A DNA stretch of 64,000 bases, from NCBI GenBank assembly GCA_008921705.1, contig VFFE01007192.1, positions 975,554-1,039,553 of the forward strand, given 5' to 3'. The stretch's first letter is position 1; each line of letters opens with the position of its first letter. Below the pieces are notes generated by a model. The model worked only from the letters and a program-made list of their open reading frames with translations, was not told where the DNA came from and did no database searches. A program made the position numbers and the translations under genes. Origin of the DNA: Burhinus oedicnemus (taxonomy: Eukaryota > Chordata > Aves > Charadriiformes > Burhinidae). Of this stretch, positions 11,113 through 25,992 are shown piece by piece.

Positions 11113-14100
11113 TGTATAAGAAATGTCCTTAGACTTTACTCTAGTTAACAAAAGCACAAAGCAAAAATTTCAACAACAAAACCAAATAAAGATCACCCAA
11201 ACCAGGCAAAACAACAAATCATACAAAACCTACCAAAACCAAAAAAAAAATATCACTGCATAGGACTCTAACACGAGAACAGATAAGAGAACAGACTGCA
11301 CTTAGTGGATATTAGTCACATTGTTTAATATATTCACATCAGGCACTTGGATGATGAGTGTGTTTTACAAAAAACTTACGTAGAAATACAGCATTAAGCT
11401 TAACTACATACATATATTTCCTCTGCCATCTTACAAGTACATACAACTTTTTATTAAAAAAAAAAATGTACAGAGCAATTCTGAAAAGGAAGTCGAAGGG
11501 AAAAACTCATTTTGGAACATACACCTGGAGTTCTTCTGTTACTGTGACTAGCCACTGTGATCCCTCACAGCTAAACCAAATGTACCTCTTCCTTAGCAGA
11601 AGCCATTTCTATACCACAGATGTTTAAACTGCAGAAAAGTAAATGTTGGCTACTGGTTAACCCAAAGTAATTAAGTTAAAGAGATGACTGAATGCAAAAA
11701 ATAGTCATAAAACTGATCAGCCTAACAATTTATTCTGGTGACATAACTGCAGTTTGTAAATACAAACCAAAATTAAATTATTATGGGTAACAGCTTGACT
11801 AACACTGCAGTCTAATTTTAAACATCTGGATTTAACACCAGAAAATGGATATCACAAATAATTTTTAAAAAGTCTTAGTCATGTTTTCTTTTGGATTTAA
11901 ACTAATGCTGCCATCACCTCTAATGTGCTAGCTCCTATCACAACGATGTGGTGGGTCCTCCTGTAGATAAATGGGTACAAACAGATCTGTATTGACCTAA
12001 ACCTTGCATTGACATTTCCTGAACAGTTCACGCAAAGTCATCTTCAACCTTCGTTTCTTTTACAGACTGTTTTCATTAGAGTTTACACTGAAACATTTAA
12101 AGTCACAACTTTACATGCACCAAAATTCAAACACAGAAAAAAATATTAAGATCAGAGTAATTACAAAAGAAATTAAGTAAAAGCAGCAACCATCACCTAA
12201 ATTGTGAGACACAACGGTATTCGTTCTCTGGCTATCATCATTAGTAGGTTCCTAGAAAGACAGTCATCAAAATCCAAAGGTCATTGCCAATGAAACAGTA
12301 AGAGATCAGTAGCTTTGAAAAAACAGGCTATGTATTGCTTGGATCAAATTTTCATCTCAAGTATGGAATACCTTTTCCCTTTTTACAGCAGTGTCTCCTC
12401 AAATGCATAGAAAAACTACTAGATAAACACAAGCTGTAAAAATAAATGAGCCACAGGAATCCTTGTGTCTCCACCGCACTTGTGAGTTATGACTGCCTTC
12501 TTGTGGTTTCACAGACTTCACTCTTACCACTTCTAAGACTGATCTCAACTGAGGTCTTATTCTACTTAGCAGAAGTTTCTATCAACCTGTAAAAGAATCC
12601 AGATGATATAAACTTCACTTCACTAAGCAATAGGAGGAATTAAATACACTGACACTAACTTGAAGATATTAAAATTAAATATGGAATCTTACACTAAGGC
12701 ACATACTTTGGGCCAAATCCTGCACACATTTTTGGGGGTTAAGTAATCCAGTTGAAGTGAACAGAAACTAATTTAATAGCATTAATACGAGAAGCAAAAG
12801 ATGGCTTGTCGACTATTGGTTTGTAGGCCCTATTTCAACACACCCACACTTCCAAAGATCTAATGTGCCTTTTTTTGTCATGTCATAAAGTAGACTTGCT
12901 ATACAAATGAAATAATGAGACAATAAAACCATATGCCGGCTCAAGGATGTGACAGAAATGTAGCCCACTGGGAAAGTAACATCGAAAAGAACAAAATGCA
13001 TTCTAAAAATGTAATGTTTACTTATGCAAAGTACAATATAAATGTAGACATACATGACCTACTTTAGTGTACTTGAAAAAACATGACTGATTTACCAAAG
13101 CACAGTAATATTCCAGGTTCCAGAAATGCATGCATGCTGCTTTTAATGCTGATTTGACTTTATAACTGAAAATTATAGTCCATATTACTATTCTGTATAA
13201 TTATAAGATTATTGGTTAGTTGGGTGATTCCCAACAGCATGTGATGTGGTACATTTACCACACGCTGCATTCGCCTGCACTCACCCGCACTGCCTAACAG
13301 CTGATCATTCCAGAATCAGCTACAAACACCCCAGGGTGTCTCCACACTAGGAAGTCGCGTGAACCACAGGAACACATGTGTTGAGCAAAACAACTGGTGT
13401 TGAGGGACTGGATGTCTGCACTACGCATACACCAACTTCCCCTTTTCCTTAACTAGTTCTAGTCTGGTCCCATGGACACAATGACCATTAGTTGCTAAAA
13501 CACATTAGGTCCCCCTGGATCATCTCTTCCAGTTATGTTCATCCAGAAGAAACACACTGCATGAACTCTCAGACTGGTCCATGATGTGAAACAAAAGTTG
13601 ATCATGATCCTCAGGAGACTCACCCCAAAAGCAAATTCTGATCCACATTTAAACACTAATATGTAAATGCACCTCAGACACTTCTAACATCTCCCACAAA
13701 CACACAAGAGTAGTATTTCAGTGCTTCCTGCTAGACTAGATTTTCCTCAGAAGCCACACTGTTTCAGGGCCATTCAGGGCAGTGTTCCTTTCTGGATTTG
13801 CAAAATGCTTAGGGTTCTGGTGTCTTATGTCCTTTAGAAACTAAGCAATAAAAATAAGAATAGTCTAACAATAAACTATATGAACACAGGATACTCCATG
13901 CAGGTTGCACTGTCAACGGAGTCATTTCTGATTACAAAACTGCTACATGCATTGTACTACCTACTGGACATGTGATGCTTTACTGTATTTTCTCCTATTC
14001 TGTTCTGGTACATATGGGAGGGACATCACGATATCCTACACTTGTGTCTTTGGCAGGACTATGTATACACACTTGCCCTTATGCCTCAGTATCAGGCACC

Positions 14101-17100
14101 ATCAAATTTTATGCTGACACTCTTGTATTTAACATACTAATTATTTCCAGTATAATTGCATGAGATTCATATGATAAATTTCAGGAATGCACTTCCTTTC
14201 TTTTTGGCATGTGTTATTAGTTTACAAGGTACTAAATATTTCAAGTAGTAGTAGCAGGCATATCCACCACAAGCTGATGGATACATATTTTTTCATTTCC
14301 CTTTAAAAGAAAAGCAAACAAACAAATGAATAAATTCCATGCAGTATCTTTCTCAACAGAAAGTATCTGTGACAAACATCCCCTATCCTATTCCAATTGT
14401 CTTGATATATTACTATAAAATTTCTCCTCTCTGATCTGTGAAAGGCAACAAGCTCAATAAACATCATTGCCAATATAAATACTTTGTTTCACGATCGCAA
14501 GTTCTTTTAATATTGTAAAAGCATGTAGAAAAGCGTAATCTCAGCAGTAAAAAATAGCACAAATAATGATCCTACAGATGAAATATGCAGTCTAAAATTT
14601 GACAATAATTATACATTGGTAGTTTCACAGACCCATTCATATTTATAAATAAAGTTTTCTATACAGAAATCCTATTTTAGAAGAATTCTTGAAGTGCATA
14701 ACAAAGCTCCCAAAAGTAACAAGTGTCAAAATTAACACAGTCCTTGTAGCTTTAACAGTTGTTTAAAACAGTCTCTGGGTTTTTTTTCTTTTTTCCATAG
14801 AAGACCAGGCTCAGCGACTGAAGTGCACCTCACCAGACCTGGGTTTTCCTAAAAATGTTTGCAAAAGGGTTCTGTGGTCATTCAGGAATTAGGGAACTGT
14901 CAAAATTAAAATGACCCTTGGACTCATAAACAGAACAGCCTGTCTTCAACCTGAACAAAAAACCCAACACAATATTGTTAACATACACTCAGAAAGCATT
15001 AATTCAAAGAAACATATGTCAGCCACATAAAAAAAGCTTTCACCACAACAATTAAAGCAGCATTTCAGGAAGAAGTCTTATTTCCCAGACCTATTTTAAT
15101 TGCTACAGTCTTTCCATACATCTGCCCTCATTGTAGACATTATAGAAAGACAGACAAGATGTAATGGGTACAGTTTAATTAGCCCACAACTTTATTGCCT
15201 CATCTCTAAAGCAGAACCCAACAACAAATCACACCATGAAAGGTAACACTCTTCTCTCCATTGCTCCTATTGGTTTGGCCCTAGGCCTGTCCCTTCCCAA
15301 CCAGCTCTCACTTCTGTTCAGAAAGCCAACACACAGGACTGCCACGTTAATCCAGTAATAAAGACTGGTGGATGTCAGTTGCGTACTGCTCAGATACTAC
15401 ATATCACATCACATAATGAACATCCTCCTCCTAGTTGTATCATGTAATAAAGAGGAAGTCGTGATCCCCTTCTGACCAGCTCGATGCTGCTCCCTTTCCC
15501 CAGCTCCCAGACCTGTAAACCTTGTTCATATTTGTCTGCAGACCACATTTTTATTCCTCTCCTATTTTAAGGAACCGCAACAGCTCCAGAACAGCAAAGG
15601 TTGCAATGACAATGTTGCGTTGACAATGGATGAAAAACAGGCATCAAGTGAAGGAGCAGATAGAAGGGTGGGTGAGTCTTTCCCTTTCCACTTGGAATTT
15701 AACATGCCTGCTAACCTGATCCTAGTTGGGATCCTTTGGCCCTGCAACACTAATAGTATATTCCTGAGAGAAGAGCCAGCCTTTTAATGTAGGTTACAAT
15801 AGATACAATCTATTTCTTCCAGTTTTCTTAGGAACTTTTTCCAGTTTGTTAAGAACTGTATGCCACAAGAAACATATATTACACAGGACAATTGCTGTAG
15901 TCCAGTCTTCCAGACCACTCTGCAACCAACCTAAGGCTGTGAAAGGACACATGAGAGGGAAAGGAAATCAACATGAAATTCTATTATTTGAGAAAGATAT
16001 AACATACTAAAACTACTTACACGGTTCAAGCTATGGGGATATTAACTGGATCTTTCTACAGTAACAATCTTCAGCGGAAGATTTACATTGCCTCCTCATA
16101 TTGTCATAAGATTTTCCACAAACATAAAAGCCTTTCATGTGCCAGCTTTCTAGAATACAGCCTGATAACTAGCTAATGAAGATATACCATAAAAAGAAAA
16201 AAAATCTCTCCAAGGCAGGACTGAAGCATTTGTCATTAACATGTCTGGATATAGCTGTTATGCAGAGCAATCATTTCCTGACGGGTCCATCATGTTTCAG
16301 ATCTTTCTGACATCAGGTGAAAGAGTTAAAACTTAAGACAGGTTAATTTGCACTGAAGTTATTTAAAGGCTTGTAACACGAGAGATGTCAAAGCTCAGCC
16401 TAGGTCCCTACCCAAGCCACAGTATCTTAAAGCCTCCAGTTAATGTAAACAATTGGATATGGAATTTTCATAGAGTTCCACTGCAAGGATCACACCGGTT
16501 CTGAAGCCTAGCATTTTTTTTTTGTATCTTTGATCTAAATTAACAGCCAGAAAAGAAAAACATAATATATATCCTTAAGCTCATAAAATGTGGACAACTG
16601 AGGTTAATACCAGTTGTCAACAGCAGGCTTTTCATACTAAAATTTTGTTTCTCTTCCTTAAACCAGCTATTTTTGCAGAACTGACAAATATTTTAGCTGT
16701 TACATCTTTGGAAAGTCTCAGATACTGGTGGCATGCTCTATGAATTCTACCCCAATTATAATGTTCCCTTCCATTTTACCAGCCTTCTCACCTGTGTAAA
16801 GCAATTAAGAAAGACAGTGAAGTGAAGTGGGTTGTGGTACTACAAATATGTTGATAATATTCAAGTTTCTTTTTCATTGGACTGAGGAGGTCTGCTTGAT
16901 TTGCTTTCTCAGTGGGAAGGTCATGGATGAGAACAACTTGACTGAGGCTCGATCTATACCAGATGGATTTACTAAGTATGAGTAAGCATCTTAGGGGCAT
17001 GAAAATTTGACATCTGCTCCTTTTATTAAGAGGATAAGCCATGCCTGTTGATGAAACTTACAGGGATGCTTTGGAATCCCTGAGGACACCTAGAGACATA

Positions 17101-17261
17101 GAGTAACAATCGGTAACTGGACAAAATCTATTTTTAAAAAAATATATTTATTTACTGTCTTTAGTGGTACTCAGCTCTGGTTACATCAAAAAAATGCTTC
17201 TACCTACCCTTACCATCTGAAGGAATTTCTTCTAAAAATATCTTAATTTGAAGTCAAGGTG
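11113..17261. other. intronic unique DNA, no gene seen
   Basis: AT-rich with A runs (11242-11250, 11456-11466). A weak match to an old palindromic amniote repeat (GGGCCAAATCCTGCAC type) lies at about 12710-12785. A slightly GC-richer block at 15165-15760 has AATAAA on both strands but no readable coding frame. Confidence 0.55.
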
Positions 17262-17808
17262 CTTTGCATCTGGCACTGGTGAGGCCGTAGCTTGAGTACA
17301 GTGTTCAGTTTTGGGTGCCACAGTATAGGAAGGACATTGAGGTACTGAAGCGTGTCCAGAGAAGGGCAAAAAGCTGGTGAGGGGTCTGGAAAACATGTCT
17401 TATGAGGAGCAGCTGAGGGAATTGGGATTGTTTAGTCTGGAGAACAGAAGGCTGAGGGGAGACCTTATCGCTCTCTACAACTACCTGAAAGGAGGTTGTA
17501 GTGAGATAGGAGCTGGTCTCTTCTCTCAAGTAACTAGCAGTAGGACAAGAGGAAATGGGTTCAAGTTGCACCAGAGGAGGTTTAGGCTGGACATTAGGAA
17601 AAAATTTTTCACTGAAAGAGTTATCAAACATTGGACCAGGCTACCTAGGGAGGTGGTTGAGTCACCATCCCTAGATGTGTTTAAAAGTCGTGTAGATGTG
17701 GTGCTTAGAGACATGGTTTAGTGGCAGACCTGGTAGAGTAGGGTCAATGGTTGGACTAGATGATCTTAAAGGTCTTTTCCAACCTAAATGATTCTATGAT
17801 TCTATGAA
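17262..17808 (+). mobile_element. CR1 LINE 3' fragment
   Basis: Sense CR1 3' end, 5' truncated. The frame at 17377-17721 reads a C-terminal CR1 ORF2 piece ([20 protein letters not shown] ... [18 protein letters not shown]). It ends with AATGATTCTATGATTCTATGA. Confidence 0.93.
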
Positions 17809-18971
17809 TAACTGGCAATTCAGTTTTACTTTGTCCTAATGGTATAGTATCATTTACTACCACTTTGAGTTTTGAAGGATGATGTCAAGATGTGGTAAGA
17901 TGCTATTTAACAAATTTAAGTTAATTGCCTTTAAACAGCATACTGGGAATTTTCTTGGTTTTATCTGTAAATTCTTAACAGACGTTTCCAGTACATTTGC
18001 ACTGGCCTAAGCTTATTCCCATTGAAACTACCGGAGGTATTACTGTCAACTGTAGGGATATGACTCAGGCCAGCAGTGAAAGCTCCTGTATTAAACTATT
18101 AACCACATAAATGGAAGAACTGGTAAGTATCAGTCAGAAGATCTCCAGCTAAAGAAAAATACATGGGCTTACACTACATGAATGTGTAAAGCTTTTTAGT
18201 CTTTAAAACTACCTGCAAGTCATGCTTTCTATCCCTAAACAAAAGTAGCCAGTATATTCTTTAGGAAACTATAAGCATTCATTCCTTTCTGCAATTTGGA
18301 AAATGGCTGAGGTTTGGTTTAGCTTGCAAGATGAGTCCACGTTGCTGCTCTTTTTTTGTACTTAAGAAAAGGAAGGTTTTGAACACCAGAAGGAGGCTCA
18401 AAATAATTGTTATTTGCTGTTAAACATTTAATCGCCACTGAAATTACAGCTTTGGTGCTTTCCAGCGCTCAAATGTGTATGTGTGTGGTTCTATGATTAA
18501 ACAAAATCTTTTACAAGTTGAGCTAGTATGCTGCACGTGCAGCATTGAATGCATTGCTACTTTGCTTGGTCAACAAGGGTCCACTGGACAGAAAATGCAT
18601 GAAATTTACCAAAAGCCTACTGTCTTTCACACTGTTTATTCCACTTTATAACTCAAAGAAAATCCAACAATAAGCTGCTAGCTGCAAAAATCTACATCTT
18701 CTTTCCTTATTTATTCTGACAAACATGTCCCATAGCTGCTAGTACTACATGAAAAGTGACACACACCTCATTAGTGGGATGATTTTTGCCTCTTTGTGTC
18801 AGTTTGTCTAACTCCAAATGTTCCTTCCACCTACTGCACCTTCCAGACTGATCAACACTTGGCTAATTCATGATGTCTCAGTTCATAGTTGCATAGCAAG
18901 AAATATCAAAACAGAAGAAAGCCTCAAGCTCTCCTAGTCCCAGTTCCCTTACCAAAATTGCTAGATACAAA

Positions 18972-19078
18972 TCACAGAATCATAGAACGGTTTAGGTTGG
19001 AAGGTACCTTAAAGATCATCCAGTTCCAACCACCCTGCCATGGGCAGGGACACCTCCCACTAGAATCAAACGTCAACA
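18972..19078 (-). mobile_element. short CR1 3' end
   Basis: About 107 bp of reversed CR1 3' UTR, starting with AATCACAGAATCATAGAA and the conserved GGTTGGAAGG block. It is severely 5' truncated, as is usual for CR1. Confidence 0.9.
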
Positions 19079-20515
19079 TATTAGACACTCTTTGTGACTA
19101 AGAAAAATGGGGGCAGATAATAATGTGATTCATTATTGTTTAGCTGTAGTTACAGAAGTAATGTGATTTCAGTGGGTTTTAAAGTAGCTATAACCAAAAT
19201 TTAACTGAAAAAAAAAACCCACCTTCTTGAATTAGTTTCTATGTAGGAACACAATTCTGAAAAAAAATATGAGTAACAGTCATTGTATTAGTACACGTTA
19301 TTATTACTGTTATCTCCCCTTTCTCAGCTTTCAACTATTTGCTTCCTCACATGTAAGTGCATCCATGTACTAAATTCCAACAAAACACAGTCTTACAGAA
19401 TGTGGGGTTAAGAAATGAATTTATGGTGTCTAGGTCTAAAAACGCCCTGAGGCCTAACTGGAATCTTCCAATAATACAAAGAAATCATTAGCAGTTAAAA
19501 AACATTATCAATTAACCACAAACGATGTATAGCCCCAGAACTATGGCCTAAATCACGAGATGAGATGAGAAATCATGTTCATGTATGTGAACCATGATTA
19601 CTTGTGTTCTTTTATTTTTTTTCCGTATAAGTTAATGTGAAGAAAGCTCCCTCAAAGAGTAATCCATAAAAAAGAAAAACAGAACTATGCTTAAAAATTC
19701 TTGTAAGAATGGCAAGGAAGGTTGAACTATCTTTGCATTGGATTAAATGAGCATATTATTCTCACTCAGTCTTCACCATCAACCTCAATCTCCGGCTGTC
19801 TGGACAGAAGACATTTGTGCTGAAGCAATCTTATTATTTCCCTCATATTTTATTACAGGACCCACGGCAACTGGATTGCAATCCTCATAGGCAGAAAAAA
19901 CATGAAGTCCACTACCTTGGAGAGGTCTGCAGTTTGACTTGTGACCACTTGAGAAATTACAGTGGCAGCAGTTTGTCAAACTTCTGATTTGAAAGATAAC
20001 ATCTTTGTAGTAGACTGTGCCCAACATATTGCCTGGGGAGGCCACTTCACTTTCTCTACTATATGGGAATAAAACATATGTACAGCTCTTCTGTCATCAC
20101 ATGACCAAGCTTTACTATACGTGTGCAATACAGTAAATCCGGCAGTTCTGAAAATGCACAGAGTACATGCATAAGATTCAAAACTTTTCCTGAAGAATTG
20201 GAATTCTTACATAATTCAGAATACATATAAGTAAATCACAGTATTGACTCAAGAGAGCAGGCTGCCATCACTAGAACATATTTCTGGTTGAAAACTCTCC
20301 AGAGAGTAAGTTCATAATGTATGGAGAGCAGAAATTGTTCAGAAAGCCAAAGTAGCCTGTTTCTTTGTCCCTCTTTTCTCACAATTCATCAATGTAGTTA
20401 AAGTTTTTAGGAAAGACAGAAACGAGGAGCAAGCTGCCACCACCAGGACACACTCAGCCCATAAACTGCCTCCAGTCTCCCAAGTTAGTTTCATGAAAGA
20501 AATGAACTGAAGAAG

Positions 20516-20551
<36 letters not shown>

Positions 20552-21904
20552 AGAAAACGAACAAGCTGAAAAGAAGCCAGACACAGGTCAGCAGCATCAC
20601 CTGGACAGGCTGCACACTTGAGCACCCCTGGTCTAGAGAAAACTTACTGTTTATTTGCCTGCACTGGAATGTATGACATGACCACAAATTAGCGAGAACT
20701 TTGTGGTGAATTTTCTTGGAGGTTTTACCTGTAACTGGACTTTCCAATGAACACAAAAGGATCTTCAAACTACAGTTTTATTACACTACAAACAAGAATA
20801 ATTAACCTTTTTAAACCAGGTAAAACTCCATGCAGCTGAGAAAAAACAGAAATAAAAAAAAATTTACAAACAACTCTTCCTACACCCATTGTGTTCATTC
20901 TCTATTTCCAGCCTTAGTTTTAATTAATTGCGTCACAGTAAAATCTACAGTCCCCTCTACTTCTAGACAATTTCTCTTCCCAACATTGTCCTCCCTGGTG
21001 TGTGCCTGCCAGAGGTCACCTCTCTCCAGCCTTCTCCCTTCTGAGACTCTCTGTCTCTTCTTTTGTTTCTCCTGCAAGTTCTAGAGCCATGCCTTTCTCA
21101 GGTAGCTCAGCTGCTACCAGGGGAGTTGCTCCCTTTGCAAGCTTGTGTCAAGTCCCTTCTGTTTTAAAGGAACATGATGTAACATACAAACCAAGAAAAA
21201 ACAAAGCAAAACATGCAGTATGCATAAATGTATAATAAGACATGGGGGGCTATCCTGGTGAAAGATGCATGTATTTTCCTGTATTACGTTTTCCATACAT
21301 TAATATTTTTACATAATTTTGATATTCTACCTCTTTGACCGTCTAGAGAGACATCGGTGAAAATATGGTTCAAGGAAGTCAAAGGAAATTTGATATAAAC
21401 TTTGGGCAGGGTTGTTCCCCAAATCTGGAAAGACTTTATATTCTTTTTGGTGGATGAAAATGAATGTGTCGTTCTTTTTAATCAAAGATGAAAGAAACAG
21501 TACTCCACTTTCAAGTTTAAAGGGTCCACTTACCTTTCAACACCCCCAGTACTCCATCTTCCTATCCTGTGATCTCTTGGACATTAAAAGACTAAAAAAG
21601 GGATACAACTAGAGTTGGGATACCAAGTTCACAGCACTCCTCTTCTTTTCTGAAAAAGGCTGGATGGACCCAGTGTTCATACATGGACCTGATCCAGCTG
21701 AAATCAACAGAAGGCTTTTCATGGACTTCAAAGGTTTTTGAAATATAAGGCCTTATAAAGCTCAGCTGTGGGAAAGGTCAAAAAATGAAGATTATTGGTG
21801 TAAACTCCTAGGCAAGTGCTTTTTTGGTGCAAGATTTACACTTCCTAGGTACTGACTACTTAATATCGTTATGAATGTGTCTTTTTTCTGTCATATTTCT
21901 TCTG
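19079..21904. other. intronic unique DNA with an A32 run
   Basis: No gene seen. A homopolymer run of 32 A lies at 20516-20547. No SINE body or processed gene is visible next to it. A short palindromic old repeat may lie at about 21688-21765. Confidence 0.55.
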
Positions 21905-22652
21905 AATTTGGGTCACAACAACCGCATGCAGCACTATAAGCTTGGGGAAGAGTGGCTGGAAAGCTGCCTGGCAGAAAAGGACCTGGGGGTGTTGGCTGAC
22001 AGCTGCCTGAATATGAGCCAGCAGTGTGCCCAGGTGGCCAAGAAGGCCAATAGCATCCTGGCTTGTATGAGAAATAGTGTGGTGAGCAGGACTACAGAAG
22101 CGATTGTCCCCCTGTACTCCGCACTGGTGAGGCCGCACCTCAAATACTGTGTTCAGTTTTGGGCCCCTCACTACAGGAAGGACACTGAGGCTTTGGAGTG
22201 TGTCCAAAGAAGGATAACAAAGCTGGTGAGGGGTCTAGAGTACAAGTCATAAGAAGCAGCTGAGGGAACTGGCGTTGTTTAGTCTGGAGGAGAGAAGAAT
22301 GAGGGGAGACATTATCACTCTCTACAACTACCTGAAAGGAGGTTGTAGTGAGGTGGGGGTCGGTCTCTTCTCCCAAGTAACAGGTGATAGGACAAGAGGA
22401 AATGGCCTCAATTTGCACCAGGGAGGCTTAAATTGGATATTAGAAAAAATTTCTTCACCAAAAGGGTTGTCAAGCGTTGGAGCAGGCTGCCCAGGGAAGT
22501 GGTTGAGTCAGTATCCCTGAAGGTACTTAAAAGACGTGTAGATGTGGTGCTTAGGGACATGGCTTAGTGGTGCACTAGGCAATGTTAGGTTAACAGTTGG
22601 ACTCGATGATCTTAAAGCTCTTTTCCGACCTAAACAATTCTATGATTCTATA
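21905..22652 (+). mobile_element. CR1 LINE 3' fragment
   Basis: Sense CR1 with a fairly intact C-terminal ORF2 piece (21875-22252: [20 protein letters not shown] ... [18 protein letters not shown]). A frameshift follows near 22250, after which the frame continues, and the tail ends AATTCTATGATTCTATA. Confidence 0.94.
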
Positions 22653-25574
22653 TTCTTAATATTCAAGTCATTAACCGTATTTTCAAACTTTAAAAATATG
22701 GAAGCTAAATAACAGTACTTTCTCTTTCTGTTTACTGAAGTTGGATATGTAATCAAATCCAGATAATCACAGAAAGCAAAAATTCACACAGAATAGCCAA
22801 TGGAGATGTAGACCAGCTTGTGAATAATAATCTCCATTTGTAGACACACATAAATTCAGCACTCAGCCTTAAGAGGCTTGCCCTTTGCAAAATGACAAGT
22901 GTTCAGCATCTGGGAAATCAGTCTGGTTTTCAAGCTGTCTCAGAAATGTATTGGGTTTTTTTTTTTTCCTTATAGGACACTTTGTAAACCAAACACATTT
23001 AAATACAGTTCAGAGCACTAGTTAATCACAGACACAACCCATATGCAGACAATGAATTGTGTTTTAATAATAATTTTAATATGAACACTATGTAGCTTAT
23101 ACCCTTTCACTCTGTGAAAAGTGGATATATGTTTGAACAGAAAAAGGATTTACATTTTAGAACTCGCAGTGGTTTTCTTTGTGAAGTTTTCTAATGCTTT
23201 TCAAAAGCAACATCTCCTCCCCCTCCCCAACACACCCCTGTGACATTAAAACTATGCTTTGCAATGTTTTCTATACATAAAACATCTGCCTCAAAACTTA
23301 TTAGCAACATTCCTATTGATTTTATTGCATTTGGTATCAGGCACATCTACCAAATTAAAAGCAATTTTAATTTCATGTACCACAGCAAGATAGAGTAAGG
23401 AAATATTTTCCAATATGTAAGCATCCACAAGTAAAATGCAAGAGAAGTATCTTGGCAACTCTTATTGTTCAATACAATTGTTCACCATTCACTTACGTTT
23501 TCATACAGTTCATTTAATTTGTATTTAAAACTTACACTTGAGGCACAGCCAAACAGGCACAGCTTGGGAAACCAATGGTCAAGGTTAAAGTCCCAAATCT
23601 GAGAAATCAAAACTGCCAGAAAACAATGACCAGGCTCTGTAACTCTTGCAGTCACATCAACTATGCAAGCCTTCATTGAAGCCAAAGAGATTTGAGTTTT
23701 GGTCATTTACTTGAGAAAGTATACGTAACTCCCGCTGAAATCAAGGAGGTTCATACCAGACCTGGATACAACTGCAAAGACTAACTGTAGCTCAGTTCCA
23801 CAATACTGTGAATAATGCAGGTGTTTTCATTAGATGCAACCATCATTATTCAAAACAAACCTTTCGTCTTCAAAATTTTTCATAAGATCACATTAGAAGA
23901 TCTGCACGCCTCTTGTTCACAGCAGCAGATCTCAATAATAAGAGCACACCAAATGCCAGAATAATTATTCAGATCACATGCCATATGAACAATAAAAACA
24001 GAAGAATGATTGGGAATTTTAACAAGTTTTGAGAAAATCATAAAGTAATGACAAATGTTTAAATCTGTCTGTGGAAAGAAATAAGCAGCAGTGTGCTTTA
24101 TGAGACATATGAAAGTCAGAATTATTTAACACAAGGACTATTTTTGAAAAGAGGATGAGTACTGAAGTGGCAACACAGGCAGATGGCACACATTTCCTAA
24201 GTAGTAACATGTAGAAAAGATTGTGAACATGTCCCAAAAGATCTAAGCAAACTTTGTGCCTGGGCAGCCTATGGATTGGAACTGAAACATTCCAGGAATA
24301 ACACACTACATATCTACTACATCTCATTACAAAAGTACTACATATCTTTTCAAAAGATCTCATGAAAAGTAATTTACTATTTCAGAATGACTCAAGACAG
24401 TTACAATGAATAGTTTCTTCATGATCTCCACCTTCTCTACAGCAGAGCACAGAGGCACATGCACCCTAGACTTTTCAGGCTGGCCTACCACTTTCCCATC
24501 TGGAATCGATTGCAGATTTTTGCACGTGCAGTCACTTTGGAGTTACAAGCAATTTGAAGGCAGATGTGCTGGCATGTAGACAACTACCTGCCTGACTTGT
24601 AGGTAAAATCTGGTATTGGGTATCTAGAGGTAATCACTTGCACACTATTTGCTTGCAGATATAAAATCTGAGAACCTTTTATTATTTGTTTAAAAGAATT
24701 GCCTGTTTTTCCTCAAAAACTTCAGTTGTCCTGACAGGCAAAAGTCCATCTTTAACAGTGAAAAGAACCTCCTACCACCATATAGGTATCAGTCATTCAA
24801 CATACCAAACTTTTAAGCCCTTATTGCTCCCTCTTACAGCTATTAAACTTTATGTAACATATAGACCTATTAGCTTAAAAGAACATTTTTCCATCCTTTC
24901 AAAAACAATTTTGAGTTAGCCTTAGCTGATCTAGCTTACTACTAATTCCTAAATACTAATTTTTAGTACGTTACTATTAGATTTATACTAAGTCACACTT
25001 ATGAGGGGAAATATCTCAATAATTTCCCTACATGTATCACAAAACTGGCTTATCATTTGAAGGATGTTTACATCGTGTCAAAAGGTTCAACTGGAACTCA
25101 TCTACTATCCAGATAAGTTAGTGTAGGTATGAATACAGAACACCTATGTGACCAAGCTCATTGTTGCGGGTACATTTTTAAACAGTACCCATCTGAACGA
25201 GCTTAACGCCTCAGGAGCCTATTCAAGCAGCAATCACAAATCTGCATCACACTATATGTATACATACCAATGTACCTGGATTTCCCTATTAAGAATAAAG
25301 AAATTAATTGCTAAGATTCAATTTACTATTGAACACTACCCAAACACACACACGCACAAAAAAAAAAAAAAAAAAAAAAACAAACCAAAAAACCACAGTG
25401 AGATGTACCAATATCTAAAAATATGGGACAAAACCAAATCTGATTTGATTTAGTTTTAGTGTTTTAGTTTTAATGCATTGACAACCATAAATGTTCATAT
25501 ATAAACTAATGTAAGAAAATGTAAATAGTGAAAATTAATTTGTAAGCAAGTAACAATATTTAGCACACACTATA
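22653..25574. other. intronic unique DNA, no gene seen
   Basis: AT-rich. A 23-bp A run with a CA-rich lead lies at about 25340-25380. Small open frames (23482-23706 and 24019-24363, minus) do not match anosmin exons or any family I recognise. Confidence 0.55.
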
Positions 25575-25992
25575 TCTGCAAAATGCAACTACTCCTGTTC
25601 TCTGTTCTAGTCACTCCACATTTGGAGTGCTGGTTCCAGTGCTGATGAGAGACATGGACTTAGTAGAGCAAGTCCAGCAAAGGGCCACTAAGATTAAGGG
25701 ATTGTAGCATCTCTCGCACAAGAAGAGGCTGAGAGAACTGGGATTGTTTAGCCTGAATGGAAAAGGCTCAGGCAGTTCTCATCAATGTTTATAAATATCT
25801 GACAAGAGGGAGTAAAGAAGATGGAGCCAGACTCTTCTCAGCAGTGCCCAGTAACATGACAAGAAGCAATGCGCAAAAATCGAAACACAGGAAATTCCAT
25901 CAACATAAGAAACCACTGTGAGGGTGGTTGAACACTAGAACAGGTTGCCAAGAGGTGCCATCCAGCCTCAATTACTCTGTGATTCTGGGAGC
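25575..25992 (+). mobile_element. old, degenerate CR1 3' fragment
   Basis: Recognisable CR1 blocks in order (GAGTGCTGG...GACATGGAC, GGGCCACTAAGAT, CTGAGAGAACTGGGATTGTT, AACAGGTTGCC, ACTCTGTGATTCTG) but with many substitutions and small indels, so older than the neighbours. Confidence 0.8.

Noticed and set aside
20516..20547. A32 run considered as tail of a processed pseudogene or SINE
   Set aside because: No upstream body with coding or tRNA-like boxes and no target duplication seen.
23482..23706. Minus-strand frame with several Cys, considered as an ANOS1 exon
   Set aside because: Cys spacing does not fit the WAP or Cys-rich domains.
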